A stretch of DNA of 64,000 bases from Taxillus chinensis. Lineage: Eukaryota > Streptophyta > Magnoliopsida > Santalales > Loranthaceae. Positions 20,594-32,500 of the stretch are shown piece by piece (position 1 is the first letter of the stretch; every line of letters begins with the position of its first letter). The stretch is from assembly GCA_023512835.1 (NCBI GenBank), contig CM042089.1:26044440-26108439 (forward strand), in the 5' to 3' direction. The notes beneath the pieces are model-generated. The model worked only from the letters and a program-made list of their open reading frames with translations, had not been told where the DNA came from and did not search any database. The position numbers and the translations under genes are program-made.

Positions 20594-21596
20594 AGGTAGA
20601 CCTCCCTGAGTTTACAGATGGCTGACCCCGGCTGCGGAAAGAACTGCCGTCTCTCTCCTCAGTCTTGAGCCTCTTGGACCCTGAATCACGTTCAGATCCG
20701 CCCTGCAACTGGCGACCCTGATGGGCCTGCCTCCCATTATCCAGCTCTCTCTCAGCAATACGAGCCGTTTCCACAACCTCAGCATAAGTCCTCAAGCGCA
20801 AGATCGCCACCCTCTGCCTAAAGGCTGGCCTAAGGCCCAAAGTGAACTTGTGGGCCTTTAGGTCCTCCTTTGCCACAGTCTCGGGAGCAAACCTACTCAA
20901 GCTCCGGAACTCTCGCTCATACTTAAGTACCATCCTTGATCCTTGTTTCAGGCTGCCAAACTCCTCCCTCTTCTGCCACCTCAAAGATTCCGGGAAGAAC
21001 TTATCATGGAAGAGCTGTAGAAACTCCTCCCAAAGCATGAACTGCACCGCGCAGCTCCCCGCGACACTTAACCACCACTCCAGAGCACTCCCCTCTAGCT
21101 GCCGAATGGCCAGTCTCACCTTATCCTCCTCCTGAGGTAGGAGAAAGGAAAACACATGTTCGATCTGCCTCAGCCAGTGCTCAGCTAACACTGGGTCCCC
21201 CTCCCCTTTGAATCGCGGAGGTTGTTCCTTTCGGAACCGCGTCACCACGTCATCCTCTACACGAGTCGGTATGCCACTTAATGAACCCTCACGCTCACGA
21301 GGTAGCCCCCCCACTGGTGGTGGGGGTGGTGGCACCACCTGCTATGCCGCCATCTCACGGTGCACCTCCTCCCGAACTTCTTGCCGTATGCCTTCCCTCA
21401 GCTATTGGACTTCCAGCCGGATGCCTTCTCGCAGCTGCGCCAGCAACAGTGCTTCCAACGAACTGGCCCGCACTCGGGCCCTCATGAGCAGATGACTCAT
21501 CAGCCACTGCCCCGGACACGTGTCACTCTCCTCGGTGGCATTCTTACTACATGAAGTAAGAAGCACAAACGTCAGAACGCGTTCGACTACTATCAA
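20550..21596 (-). pseudogene. gag: Gag of chromovirus B
   Basis: The frame has the chromovirus gag core: FRKEQPPRFKGEGDPVLAEH, WLRQIEHVF, LEGSALEWWLS, WEEFLQLFHDKFFPESLR and KQGSRMVLKYEREFRSLSRF. The likely N-terminus is MSHLLMRARVRASS at about 21501, with sense also open to 21596. Two TAG stops (21402-21404 and 21342-21344 on +) interrupt the first 60 residues. The long open stretch 21338-20550 starts after them. A frame change separates it from the zinc knuckles. Confidence 0.85.
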
Positions 21597-22077
21597 GTTT
21601 CACTACCTCTACCCCATTATCAAGTCAAGTAGTACATGGCATCACACACATTTTACACATTGCACCAATCAACATTGCACACCGTTCAATTCATAGTGCA
21701 CACAGCTCAAATAAACAAAAACCTTTCCTTGTAGTCATGCTCAAGGTACTTCAAGAAAAATCAGAGTTGCACACTTCACACTTAATCACATTTCACGTTG
21801 TCACAGTTCAATCCACATTGCACATAGCATTTTATTTTAGTTTATTTTATTTTATTTTATTTTTGTTCCACATGTACAGCATCCACACAAACACACATAA
21901 GCAAATGCGACTATTGCCGTAATGCCCATGCATGTAAACCCTACCACAAGACTGGACTACCCCAAGTACACCTTAGAGGCTCAAAGAGGACCATGTTGAT
22001 CAGGCATGTCCCTCTAGGCTCCCCCAAAGGACTTAAGGTATCCAAGTCCGCCCATTACCCTAGGCCAACTAGACCAT

Positions 22078-22089
22078 GCTCTGATACCA
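22078..22089 (-). promoter_or_regulatory. Primer binding site of chromovirus B (tRNA-iMet)
   Basis: On minus TGGTATCAGAGC, three bases inside the 5' LTR end, complementary to initiator tRNA-Met. Confidence 0.9.
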
Positions 22090-22092
22090 TAT

Positions 22093-23887
22093 TGTCACGC
22101 CCCAGATTTCCAACCCGAGGAGACCGGAACGTGACCCTCCCTCTACCTGGGTCTGGATAAAGGGGTAGAATACAACATATACTTTACATTTTATTTTCAG
22201 AGACCAAATCACATAATTATTAAATTCAAACCACATGCCTTTATTAAGTTCCAAACTTCATTACAATATCTCCCCGCTGGGGTTACAAGGCCTCAACACA
22301 ATTACATAACACAAATAACATAAAACAAAGCCACAAAATAGAACTCTTCCACCTTGGTGTTCCCACCAAACGCCTGTAGGTTCCTGCAAGAAAACACACC
22401 ACGGTAGGAGGGGTGAGCAACCACAGCTCAGTAGGGATCAAGTCTCCACCAACCCATCTCATGCACCTATCCTCTATATGTGAGTGTGCACTAGTGCAGT
22501 GACGTGACATAGACATAACAAGGAAATCACACCACATCAACGGGCACAACCTCAGTCCCAACCACACAGGCTAACACTTTAACCACCTCACAAACAAGTG
22601 ATTTAACCGCCTCTTCAGGCCAAGTAATTTAACCGCCTCTTTAGGCCAAGTGATTTAACCACCTCTTCAGGCCAAGTACCAAACAGACAAGCTCACAGCA
22701 TACACCTTGGTCACTCAGGTATAAAACCAAACACTTAGCATGCACACATTCACAAGTGCACAAACCCAGCTTCTCAGGCATAAAAACAAATACTTAGTAT
22801 GCACGTATTTACAAACCCACAAATCCAGCCTCTCAGGCATAAAAACAAACACGTACTGGGCATATTTACACAAACATAATCACACAGGCATTTTATCGAA
22901 CATGTAACATGCACGAACAACCCAACATCAGAAACACACCCAGGGCGCCATTGAAGGCCAACATCCATATAGGAGATCACACCTATATGGATTTACATAT
23001 AAATATTATAACAATAGCCATAAAAGCTTTGTAAAACATCTACGTAGGGCTAACCCCGGAACAGACCGGGAAGGACAGAACCCCTACCTTGAAAACTTCC
23101 TCCTGCTCTTGCTCCGCGCTAGACGTCGTCCTCCCCACACAAGACGCTCTGGCAGCAAGCCAGCAGCTCTCCTTCCTTCCCTCTCTCTAGCTCTCTCTCT
23201 CTCTTTCTCTCTCTCTCTCTATCTATCTGCGACGGCTGCAATGGCTAGCCAAAAGAAGAACCCTAAACCTAAGAGTCCTTCACCTCTTATATAGGCAAAC
23301 TAAAATCAAAACGACGTAGTTTTGATTAAATGAATCCTAGCATCAAAACGACATAGTTTTGATCACACAAGTTGTAACCTTTCCGCATCCACACATGACA
23401 AAATATCCACAATTCCAACATGGTCCTTTGGGAAAAGATGATTAGAATAACAAAACCAAGGTGACAGTATAAAAATATGGTTGCACGCCATATTGCACGC
23501 CATATCCCTAATTGGTGTGCAGGTCCAAATACCATGAAATTCTACCCCAAGCTTCCTTGCATCATGTAGAAGGCTGGTATGCAGTAATATGCTTGCACGC
23601 CAATTGGTCCAATTGGCGTTCAAGGCCTTTGGCTCTGAAACTTCTGTGGAAGGTAGAGGACATCATTCTGATAAACTTTTGTTCTGCATGCCAATTGATT
23701 TGAGGCCATCTACTTAGTCAAAAGCAATCTCCAAAACCGGACAAAACAGCCTAAAAATGCCTGTATATGCAAAAAGCATCTTCTTAGGGCATAAATGCAC
23801 GTTATCACTTGTCACGTGCACCTCCCAAAAGTCCCCTCTTGAGCTCATCTCTTACCTCAAACTTGTGCATCAACACGGGTCATTACA
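22093..23887 (-). repeat. 5' LTR of chromovirus B
   Basis: 1795 bp, same ends and same internal blocks as 17039-18875. It is shorter mainly through fewer accgcctcttcaggccaagt units (22570-22680) and a shorter CT tract. It directly adjoins the primer site. Confidence 0.93.
23290..23807 (-). promoter_or_regulatory. Athila-derived U3 promoter module in LTR B (copy 2)
   Basis: Same block as 18275-18795 in the partner LTR, with palindromes at 23305-23326 and 23342-23363 (the second slightly mutated). Again exactly 80 bases separate it from the LTR end at 23887. Confidence 0.85.
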
Positions 23888-23892
23888 GATAC
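23888..23892 (+). repeat. Right target-site duplication of chromovirus B
   Basis: gatac, matching 17034-17038, followed by agagttgggcaagggagta as in TRIM1. Confidence 0.93.
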
Positions 23893-24131
23893 AGAGTTGG
23901 GCAAGGGAGTATGAAGGAGCACGTCAGAGCGATCTTGGAAGCCTTTTATCCTTTGGACATTGGGTGAACGGGAGAGCATCTTGGTAAAGGTGTTGCAACC
24001 TGCGGGGAAGCGATGTCCAACCAGTTGACATTGGGTGAGTGGGAGGGCGTCGAGGTAACGATGCCATCACCTGCAGGGAAGCGATGTCGACAAACGCAAC
24101 GAGGACGTTGCGAGGATTGGGTGGAGGAGAA

Positions 24132-24513
24132 TGTCACGACCGGAGCAGCGTGGTGCTGGCGAGATGTTTCTCAATGGCACGATTTATGAATGTATTCGTG
24201 CTACTTAAAGGAGTGGGGTTGGTTGAAAGCGTAGATGGTGTGCAGCAGAAGGTTCCAGGCAGTTCGTGGAGGAGAACGGATGGAACCTCTTTTGAGTTCA
24301 AACATGCCGACCCGGTTGAATGCGGGGAGCACGCTGCTAGTCGAGGACTTGACGTTGAAGAAGGGATTTGGCCATCCTTACACAAACTGGTCTGGTAGGG
24401 CGAAATCAGTCTACGTGCGCTTCAACCCTCAAAGGCTAAACTTAGCGGACCGTGGATAGAGAAGCTAAGTGTCACAATGGGGTGAGAGGGGCAGAAAACC
24501 TGACCCCGTGACA
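24132..24513 (+). repeat. TRIM2 3' LTR, internally deleted
   Basis: TGTCACGACCGG...GTGACA. A block present in the other three copies (gaactggag...agtggc) is missing near 24391. Confidence 0.85.
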
Positions 24514-26030
24514 TTCGGCATTAGCGCTCCGCTTATGCAACAACGTTAGCCATGCGAACGTTGCCATGAGGACACAACAACCACAATAATTTGTAAATTT
24601 CAAATTATTATCAGGAAAAGATGAGTTCACCATCACCTGGAAGACATAATTACAATTTGAATCCCATTAATAAACCCTAATCAAGTTCTCTACCAGCTGC
24701 AGTTAGGGGTGTTAAACGGATCAGTAACTCGCGAGTTAGCCCGTAAAACTGGCTGGATCGGATCGTAAAATTTGAACCCATTAAAAAATGAACATAAACA
24801 GTTTATAACATACAAACGGAAGTTTAAATGGATTAACTCGCTAAAACCTTAATTAAGGTCCAACCCAAAAACCAACTCGCACATATGTAATTAGAGCATC
24901 TCCAATCATGTTCTCTATATATCCTCTCTATTGTAGCTAAAATCTATTTTAGGGAGTTACTTTTTCATTACCTATTCCAATCATACTCTCTATTTTAAAG
25001 AAGTATAAAATATTTTATTACTTTTTTAAAGTTGACCGTTATTAAATATTTCACTGTAGAGACAAACCAATCCTAAAAAACACTAATTTTTCCAAGCACA
25101 CCATGGGCTTACGTTTTGGAGCAGGCAAAGTGGAAATAAAGATGACTCTGAATCCCTATCTTCAAACAAACCACATCAGTTTACTGATGATGAACTAAAT
25201 AGAACCACGCTCCACCTAGAATTTCAAACAATAAACACAACTGAGAATTTCAAAACAAGACGAGAGGGTAGCAAACGTGAACAGTTGATGCAGCAAGTCA
25301 CTCCTTTTTTGTACTGCAAACCAAAGGTCTCCCTCCAAATCTTCTGAGCAACAGGCGAGCGGGATCACTATATCAATATACCACAGCCATGGGTACATCG
25401 ATATGGATTATATTCGTTGATTGATATGGCTTGAGGGTTAGGGATTTGGTTCTTAGCTGACGGGTCTGGGTTTAATGAGAAGGGGGTTGATTGGCCGTCT
25501 ATGATTTTGGGGCGACAATGGCTAACGACACAATTTTTGGCCGGAGGGGCTCTCTGGGTATGAATTATGAAGGAGGATGAGATGAGTTAGAAAAATCATA
25601 ACTCAGGCGTGATGATGGAATAGCGGGATCTGGAGGGAATACCTGCGTTGGCATGACGATGGAGCAACGATGGAACAGCTAAGCGCGACTTCCTTATTAA
25701 AATAATAAAATGACCGATAGCGAGTCGCATCCCATCACTATATGTAGCGAACCTCATAGCGAGTTATGTATTTTAAGGTATGATTTAAAGCGTAGGTTAG
25801 AGCAACAATAGTATGCTTTTGACTCCCAAAAATAGATAGAGAGCTAAATAGCGAGAGGGTTGGAGGTACTCTATACACCTACCCAATATGGCACGTCCCC
25901 CTTTCAAATTTCCAATTCACTAATCCATTTTTTTTATAACATAAAATGCATCCAATCCGTTTTTTTTTTTATAACATTAAATGCTAACAACATTATAATT
26001 TATAACAACTCCAACCTAATATCAAAAACC
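24514..26030. other. Intergenic region left of RRN3, with a possible TIR element
   Basis: No gene seen. A candidate non-autonomous DNA element spans about 24893-25872: agagcatctccaa at the left and ttggaggtactct at the right are inverted (11 of 13), and the next 40 bases also pair loosely (CTCTATAT..., TTTTAGGGAGT). I see no clear target duplication. At 24707 ggggtgttaaacgg looks like one end of a hAT-type MITE without a visible partner. Confidence 0.4.
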
Positions 26031-26149
26031 TAGTCGCACGCCTCTTCTCTACTTCTCTTTCCTAACGCACGCCACGGCCTGACGGCCACGCCTGGGGCGC
26101 TACGCACGCTGCGCGCGAAGACTGGAGAGTGCATACTGGAGTTCAAGGT

Positions 26150-26272
26150 CGCGCCGTCTCCGTTTAAGCTCACGCCGACGCCGTTCAAGGTCGCGCCGTC
26201 GCCGTTCAAGCTCGCCGACGCCGTTCAAGCTCGCCGACGCCGTTCACGCTCGCCGACGCCATTCAAGCTTTC
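26150..26272 (+). repeat. GC-rich tandem repeat in RRN3 upstream/5' UTR region
   Basis: Imperfect units of about 18-20 bases built on ttcaagctcgccgacgccg recur about six times. They lie 190-310 bases before the RRN3 start, in an otherwise GC-rich pocket typical of a plant promoter or 5' UTR. Confidence 0.7.
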
Positions 26273-26462
26273 CGTCCGTCCTCTCGCCGTCCGACCCTTC
26301 GAAGTCAGTATCCTTTCTCCTTTCACGGTCAGATCCGATCTAGTTCACTGTAATATTGATACTGCTGCTGTAATCGTGAAAACCAACATCCTCGGGTGTT
26401 GTCTCTGGGCTATTCAGTATTGCATTACTTTTGGACCCAGCGGCAGACTCGGGCTCAGTACC

Positions 26463-26585
26463 ATGGGAGCAGAATTAGAGAACAAACAGGCAGATTTTGA
26501 TCTCAACGAGGATGTTGGTTTCAGTGATTCCGAGATTATACGTCATGTCCAGAAGGCGCTTCTATCGGTTTCATCAGTTCCCCAG
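26463..26585 (+). CDS. RRN3: RRN3 exon 1 (residues 1-41)
   Basis: MGAELENKQADFDLNEDVGF...SVPQ; donor CAG|gtgcag. Phase 0. A 5' UTR intron may end at CAG 26458, just before ATG. Confidence 0.85.
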
Positions 26586-29500
26586 GTGCAGTCTTGTTTA
26601 ATATTAATTATTTGGGTTTAATATATCCTCGGAGCAGGAACAATTTGTACAATTTTTTTTTTTGGAGTCCAATGTAGTTGGAATAGGTATCCAGTTGAAT
26701 TGTCCAAAGTAGATATGAAATATGAATTCCGACACGTGAGCTTTTGCCAATAATTTATTTTTATTCTTTTCATATTTTTATGCACCTTAATTCACCACAG
26801 GCACTAAGAAGGCTTTTAATTTTGTTTATTAATTACTGTTAATTGGAAAAAGTATGTTTTGTTTTATAATAACAAATAAATGGTGTTTATAAACAACCTC
26901 TACATCTTCTTTTAAGCTTCTTTATTAATTTAGGTGCTTGAACTTTAAATTTTTTTTAAAAGTTTATCTTCATTATTCAAATTCCTCAACTTACAAGCCC
27001 CCCAGAAAAGTTATTCAGCCTGGGACCTGATTGGCAATGGAGTTTTCTTTGATGTTTTGGAGTTTGGACCAACTTAAAAGCAAAATTCTGCCTGAATTTC
27101 ATTTGGTTTACCTTTAATACAGTGGATTGGCATCCAGCAACAGTCGATTGCAAGAGTCACTGCAGCATTCTATTGCACTGAAACACCAACCACCAAACCA
27201 AGGATGCCTTTAGTTCTGCTGGGACTTGTTTGAATTGATTGACGTACAGCTTGTTAATTAGTATCTTTCGCCTTAAGTCCTTTCAATTCTTAACTAATTA
27301 AATAAACTGCAACTACTGTTTGTGCTGAATAATAAACCGAAGGAGTCTAACTCTTAATGGCAAATAAAAGGGTCCATGATGAACTTATCTGCAGAAGAAG
27401 ATTTGTTTTAAGTGATTAAAATAAGCTAAATGGTGAACGTTGTTTGAGTTTTGTTTTAATAAGGTTTTCCTGAGTAGAAACTGCTCTTCTTGCTGATAGG
27501 GATTGGTACACGAGACGAGTTTGCCTTGTCATGGATAATTATGCTATAAATTGTATTTATGAGGGTTTTATTTTATTTTTATTAGTTTACTTTATTTATG
27601 TTGTGTTTTATTTTGGGCTTAGGTCAATTGTGGGCTGTAGGCCTGAAGTCTTGTTACATAGGGTTTGCCCTTCTAGGGTTTATTTCTCTCTTATAAAAGA
27701 TGATTGTAACTGCATAGAGGCCGAAAATGTTTGATTTGAAATGAGATAATTTCCTGTGTGGTTGTCCTCTTCACACTCTTTCCTTTCTGTAGTTAGGAAG
27801 CCCTAGAGATAGTGATTTAGTTGCAGTTGGATCACCTTGGGTAGGGATTCTTCTGCAGTTGAAATTCCTAGCCTTATTTGTTTTTTTCTCCAATCCTCTG
27901 ATGATCTCACTTCGTCTACCCTTGTTTCTCCTACACATTCAAGCTCTAATGGCCCAACTGATGTGCTTAGCCCTACCTTGCCTATACCACCTGCCCCACT
28001 TTTATTATTACCTAATCGCCAGCAAATGTTATTAAAAACATTATGGATGAACTGGTTGTGACAACTTGACATGGCGTAATTGATAGTTCTTGGTGAAGCA
28101 GCCCCCAAGCCTCATGTGGATATTATGTGAATCTGTGGGGAAGAGTTTTGCCATCTAGACCCTGGCCTTCTTGAGTGATAGGATGCTTATGTTTTGGTAT
28201 AACTTTTCATGGTCGGGAAGAGATGATAGGGATGGGATGCTGACATGCTGTCATCATGGATAGTTTTACTGTTGCATTATCAATGCTACTTTGTCATATT
28301 ATTTTTGAAGTTGTTTCTTTGCAGTAGTTTATTTCATGTATTTTAGTATGGGTTCTTCCTGTCTGTGGGCATAGGGCTCAATGTTTTGTAATCCCTCCTA
28401 TAAAACAGGAATGTGACCTTAACAAGGGGGCATCGTTTTATTTGGGGTCACGTGTTTGAGAATGGCTTTGTTTGTGGCTTCAGTTAGGAAAACCCTAGAC
28501 TAATGATCCTTTCGAGGTTAGGAAAACACCAGATTTGTTATTCGTTGACCAGTAGTTCTCTTCCTTTCTCCAGTCATCCTCAAAACTCCAGATTTGTTCT
28601 TTGTTGTCCAGTAGCAAAAAAATAATCTTCTTGGCTGTTGCTGATAATGACGCCAACATCAACCTGAACACTTTCCATCACAATTCAATTTACGCTGGTG
28701 CTGTTATCATTGACCTTCGCCAACCAGGGTTGATTGCTCAGATCACACTAGAAGTAGCTGCTAACGATCATGAACCCCTGAGTGCCACCTTTGTTGCCAT
28801 CTCCAGAGCTTTCCGCGACTGCAACTTGATGGCATCACCACCAAGAGCATTGTCCTCAGCTTGTTAGCACTACTATACTCACCATCTGAATGACGTGCAT
28901 CCATGAGAAAAAATATAGGGAGATGCACTTCTGTTCGATTACCTTCCCTGAGTTTTTCATTTTTTTAAAAATAAAAGACAGCCTCCCATTATTTTAGTTT
29001 CCCTTGGTATTCTACTCATCAATTTTTTATGATTCTGTCCCTTGAACTTTAAAACCTAGTTTTGTTCATTTGTTCTTCCCAACCCTTTTTAGTGAGAAAT
29101 CACCTTTTTACTTATTGAACTTTAGTCTTTGCTTATTAAAAAAACAAAAAAACAAGAAAAGAGAAAAATAATTATAATAGCTTCAATCTTAATTTATTAT
29201 GAAAAATAATTATAATTTATTGAACTTTAGTCTTTACTAATTATATTCTCCAATCTTAATAGTTTCTTTAATACTATGTTTTTAAATTTAATAGCTCTTT
29301 AAAATTTAAAAATTAATAAAAGTTGAACTTAATGACAATTTGATATGATAAATTATAAATAATGCAAAACATAATAATATATTTATTTTAATGTTATAGT
29401 AGTACTCTATTGTCTTTCTTTTATATATTTGAATCCATAACATATAATTCAAACTATTTCTTTTACTCGTTTACTTGTTTTAATGTGATGGTTGATTTTT

Positions 29501-32500
29501 TTTATTTTTATATGATTTTTATTTTTTAAGTTGAATATTATTTCATGCGTAAAGTTACATATTACTCGAGATGCGACAAGTCATCTGTGATCGTGACATC
29601 CGTGATCGCGATGCGATGACGTTCGTGACCGCGACTTTGAACCATGTAGTTGAATGACATACTCTTCCTATGATGTTCATATATTTTAGCTAACCTTGTA
29701 GTCGTCCCACCTCATAGGATACCTTTCCAACTCCATATGCTACCTTCAATGCGGGTAATGTCATTAGCAAGCCAACCAAAGACCTTTCAAAACCTCACTC
29801 GTCTTTTCCCTATTTAAGCGTCAATTATATATGTGACACATGTCATGGGATAGGCTATAAATCCTTTGATTGTCTTAGCAAACTATAGTTACCATTTTAA
29901 AAAAAGACTGGAGAGATAAAGGCAAACAACTAGGTGTTGAGGTTGAACATGAATACAATATTGAAAGTGAGAAAGTTGTTCTTCACCCGGGAGAGAAAGG
30001 CATACCAACAAATATCATGAGGTGCAATTCCTTAAATCCTTTTAGGGAGCCTAGCACAGTTTAATACATGATAAAGTTGAGATTGTAGATGGGGAGTGAG
30101 AAAGGTTTTAAAGGAGCATCCTAGAGAGGTTTATCTTGCTTTAATTCCTCTTTCTGCTACACTGGAGTTTGGTGACTCTGCAACGTTTTTAGAGTGTGAC
30201 ATTCATAATTCACAAGTTGAGATAAAAATAAATAAATTCTGCAATGATAATTATAAGTTTGCTGCAGATGTTTATCGCAGGGACCAAAAGTTTAACCTGA
30301 ATGATTAGGTAATGTTGCGACACCATGATGAAAGGTTCCCTTGTAACACATGGAAGATAGTGCTGCTAAAAGGATGGGTTCATTTGAGTTCGAAGGAAGG
30401 TTAGTGTTAATGCATATAAGTTGGATTTTCCTATTGATATTAGTATTGATCCGGCGTTAATATAGAAGATTTCACTCCTTACCATGAGCCTTCTATTAAC
30501 CTTACTCCCTCCTCTACCTTGTTTTATCACCTTATTCTCTGAACACCTAATTAAACATAAACACATCCCTCCATTGCCTTTGCGCTCTTTACCTCCTTTT
30601 GTTCTTACTCAGTAGATTGACATTGAGACTCTTTTGGATGGGCTGGTTGTCTTGACTAGGTTGGTAGGGTGCTTACTGATAATTTTGGGTGAAGTGGCAT
30701 GACATTTGATGAGTCACCTTGATTCCAACTTTAATGTGCACTATGAGGTTTTTACTTCCCTAGAGGCTTCACTTTTGTAGCTAGGGAAGATGATAGGGAT
30801 TGGTTCATGAGACGATGTTATTGTGGATAAATCTGATATGTTATTTTTTATCATTATTTTATTTATGAGTGTTATATTATTTTATTAAATTACTATCTTC
30901 AAATTTCAACCCTTAATTTTTGTCTTGCATCACTTGTAAATTAAGAGTATAATTGCTCTCTCATGCTCCGTCTCTGTTGCCATGCCAAGCATTGTCCACT
31001 TTTGTTTGTCAAAAGGGTGAACAACACTGTAGCTTTAATTGTCAGTACAACTTGGCACTTACCTACCATTTTAATATATATTTGTTTTGTGCTCAGTCTG
31101 CCATTGGCTAATCTAAAGTCTAACCAGCATGTCACAATGCTGTTTTTGTCCATTTGCTTTAAATTAGATTAAGGTATGTGAAATAACCATGTAAAGGTTA
31201 TCATCTTGTGGTAATTGTGTTTTTTCTTTGTTTTTGGCTTTCTTTAATTATTTTACTGAGTGAATATCAATTTTTTATTGCATAGATTTCATAGTTGTCA
31301 AGGCATCCGTAATGTAGCGCTTAATTGTCCTAGTGCTTTCCAACTTCCAAACCAAATCAACACTTTGGAAGTGTGGAAAAGCATCCGTCCAAAGCATCAG
31401 CAATGCTTTGGACCCTTCTCAGGCAAAGCGTGAGTCTTTTTTTATATATAAAAAATCCTCACCTTACATTCTGTTCTGTCAATCGTGCACATGAAATCGA
31501 TGTTTGGTTATGATACATGTTACACCAAGTAATGTTGAAAACTTTTCATTGGCTCAGGGTAATGCTGGCAGTTATGACCCGCTGGCTCTAGGTTATACTG
31601 ATGATTATGATCAACTCGTTGGTACCATCCACAGCACTAGACGTCTGGACCCTGATGGCGAGGCCTTGCTTGTGGTATTATATTATTTTTCGTTTACTAA
31701 CATATAGTGAATTGATAATTCTTTTTATATTATTTTCTAATTCTACTTGCTTTTTTGCTTTTGAGTTTGAAGACAAGTTTGAAGGCGTTATCTGGAGCTG
31801 TTTCTTATATAAAATTAGCTCACCATGAACGTCTTCTTTCTGCTGTAAGTTTACAAAATGCGACAGTTGATGTAATTTTTAATTTTTTCAATATAATTTT
31901 TTCTTTTTATTCCATTCCTCTTATGTGTCTTTTTTTTATTTTGTTTTTGAAGATTTTTGGAATCAACATGTGGAACCATGGACTGGATGTACTTGATGCA
32001 TTGGTGGAGCTAATTATATCCCTGGTACTGGGTCACGTAAAGTAACCATTGGGTTTTATCTGAGATTTTGGTGTTTCTTTTCTGACTATTCTTGCCCTTA
32101 TTTTGTTTTAGGCTGCTTCATGTGGAGATTATGTAGATTTGTGCTTGGATATGCTTGTAAGCAATTTTATGCCTCCACAATCATTCCTAAGTATCTTGAA
32201 CCAGCCACGTGGTATTGCAAGGAAGGAACAAGTTCTTTACAAGGTGCATTCAGCCCTGAAAGACATTTCTGATTTGGTGCCACTTGCCCCAAAGAGGTTG
32301 TTGTCGATAATTGTTTCCAAAATGCCTAATGTATTCCGAAAGGATCCTGTAAGTTTGATTTTAGGTTGAATGACTTCAAACGTTTAGATGATATGTTTAT
32401 ATTTATTGAGAGAGAATTTTCAAATTCTTTTGCTACTTGAATTATGCTCAGTTGTCAGTTTTTAGATTGCCTGCACACACACTTTTAGCATTACTTTTTA

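Larger units (their letters stand above)
17039..23887 (-). mobile_element. Non-autonomous chromovirus B (Tekay-like), complete with target duplication
   Basis: 6849 bp with LTRs 17039-18875 and 22093-23887 and perfect 5-bp duplications gatac at 17034-17038 and 23888-23892. Read on minus it has a tRNA-iMet PBS, gag, zinc knuckles, protease, then directly the integrase C-terminus and chromodomain, and a PPT. RT, RNase H and the integrase core are absent. The uninterrupted gatac site is preserved in TRIM1 at 15439-15443, so the insertion event can be read directly. Confidence 0.95.
16470..24513 (+). mobile_element. TRIM2, same family as TRIM1, split by chromovirus B
   Basis: The 5' LTR is 16470-16883 (414 bp). 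The interior runs 16884-17038 and 23893-24131 once element B and one target duplication are removed (394 bp, against 395 in TRIM1). The 3' LTR is 24132-24513 (382 bp, with an internal deletion of about 32 bp near 24391). The flanks do not match (ctcca left, ttcgg right), unlike a simple insertion. Confidence 0.85.

Noticed and set aside
26376..26462. Upstream in-frame ATG (29 codons earlier) as the RRN3 start
   Set aside because: The sequence is Cys/Trp-rich, unlike known RRN3 starts, and probably contains 5' UTR splice sites. ATG 26463 has the stronger context and the family-like MGAE start.
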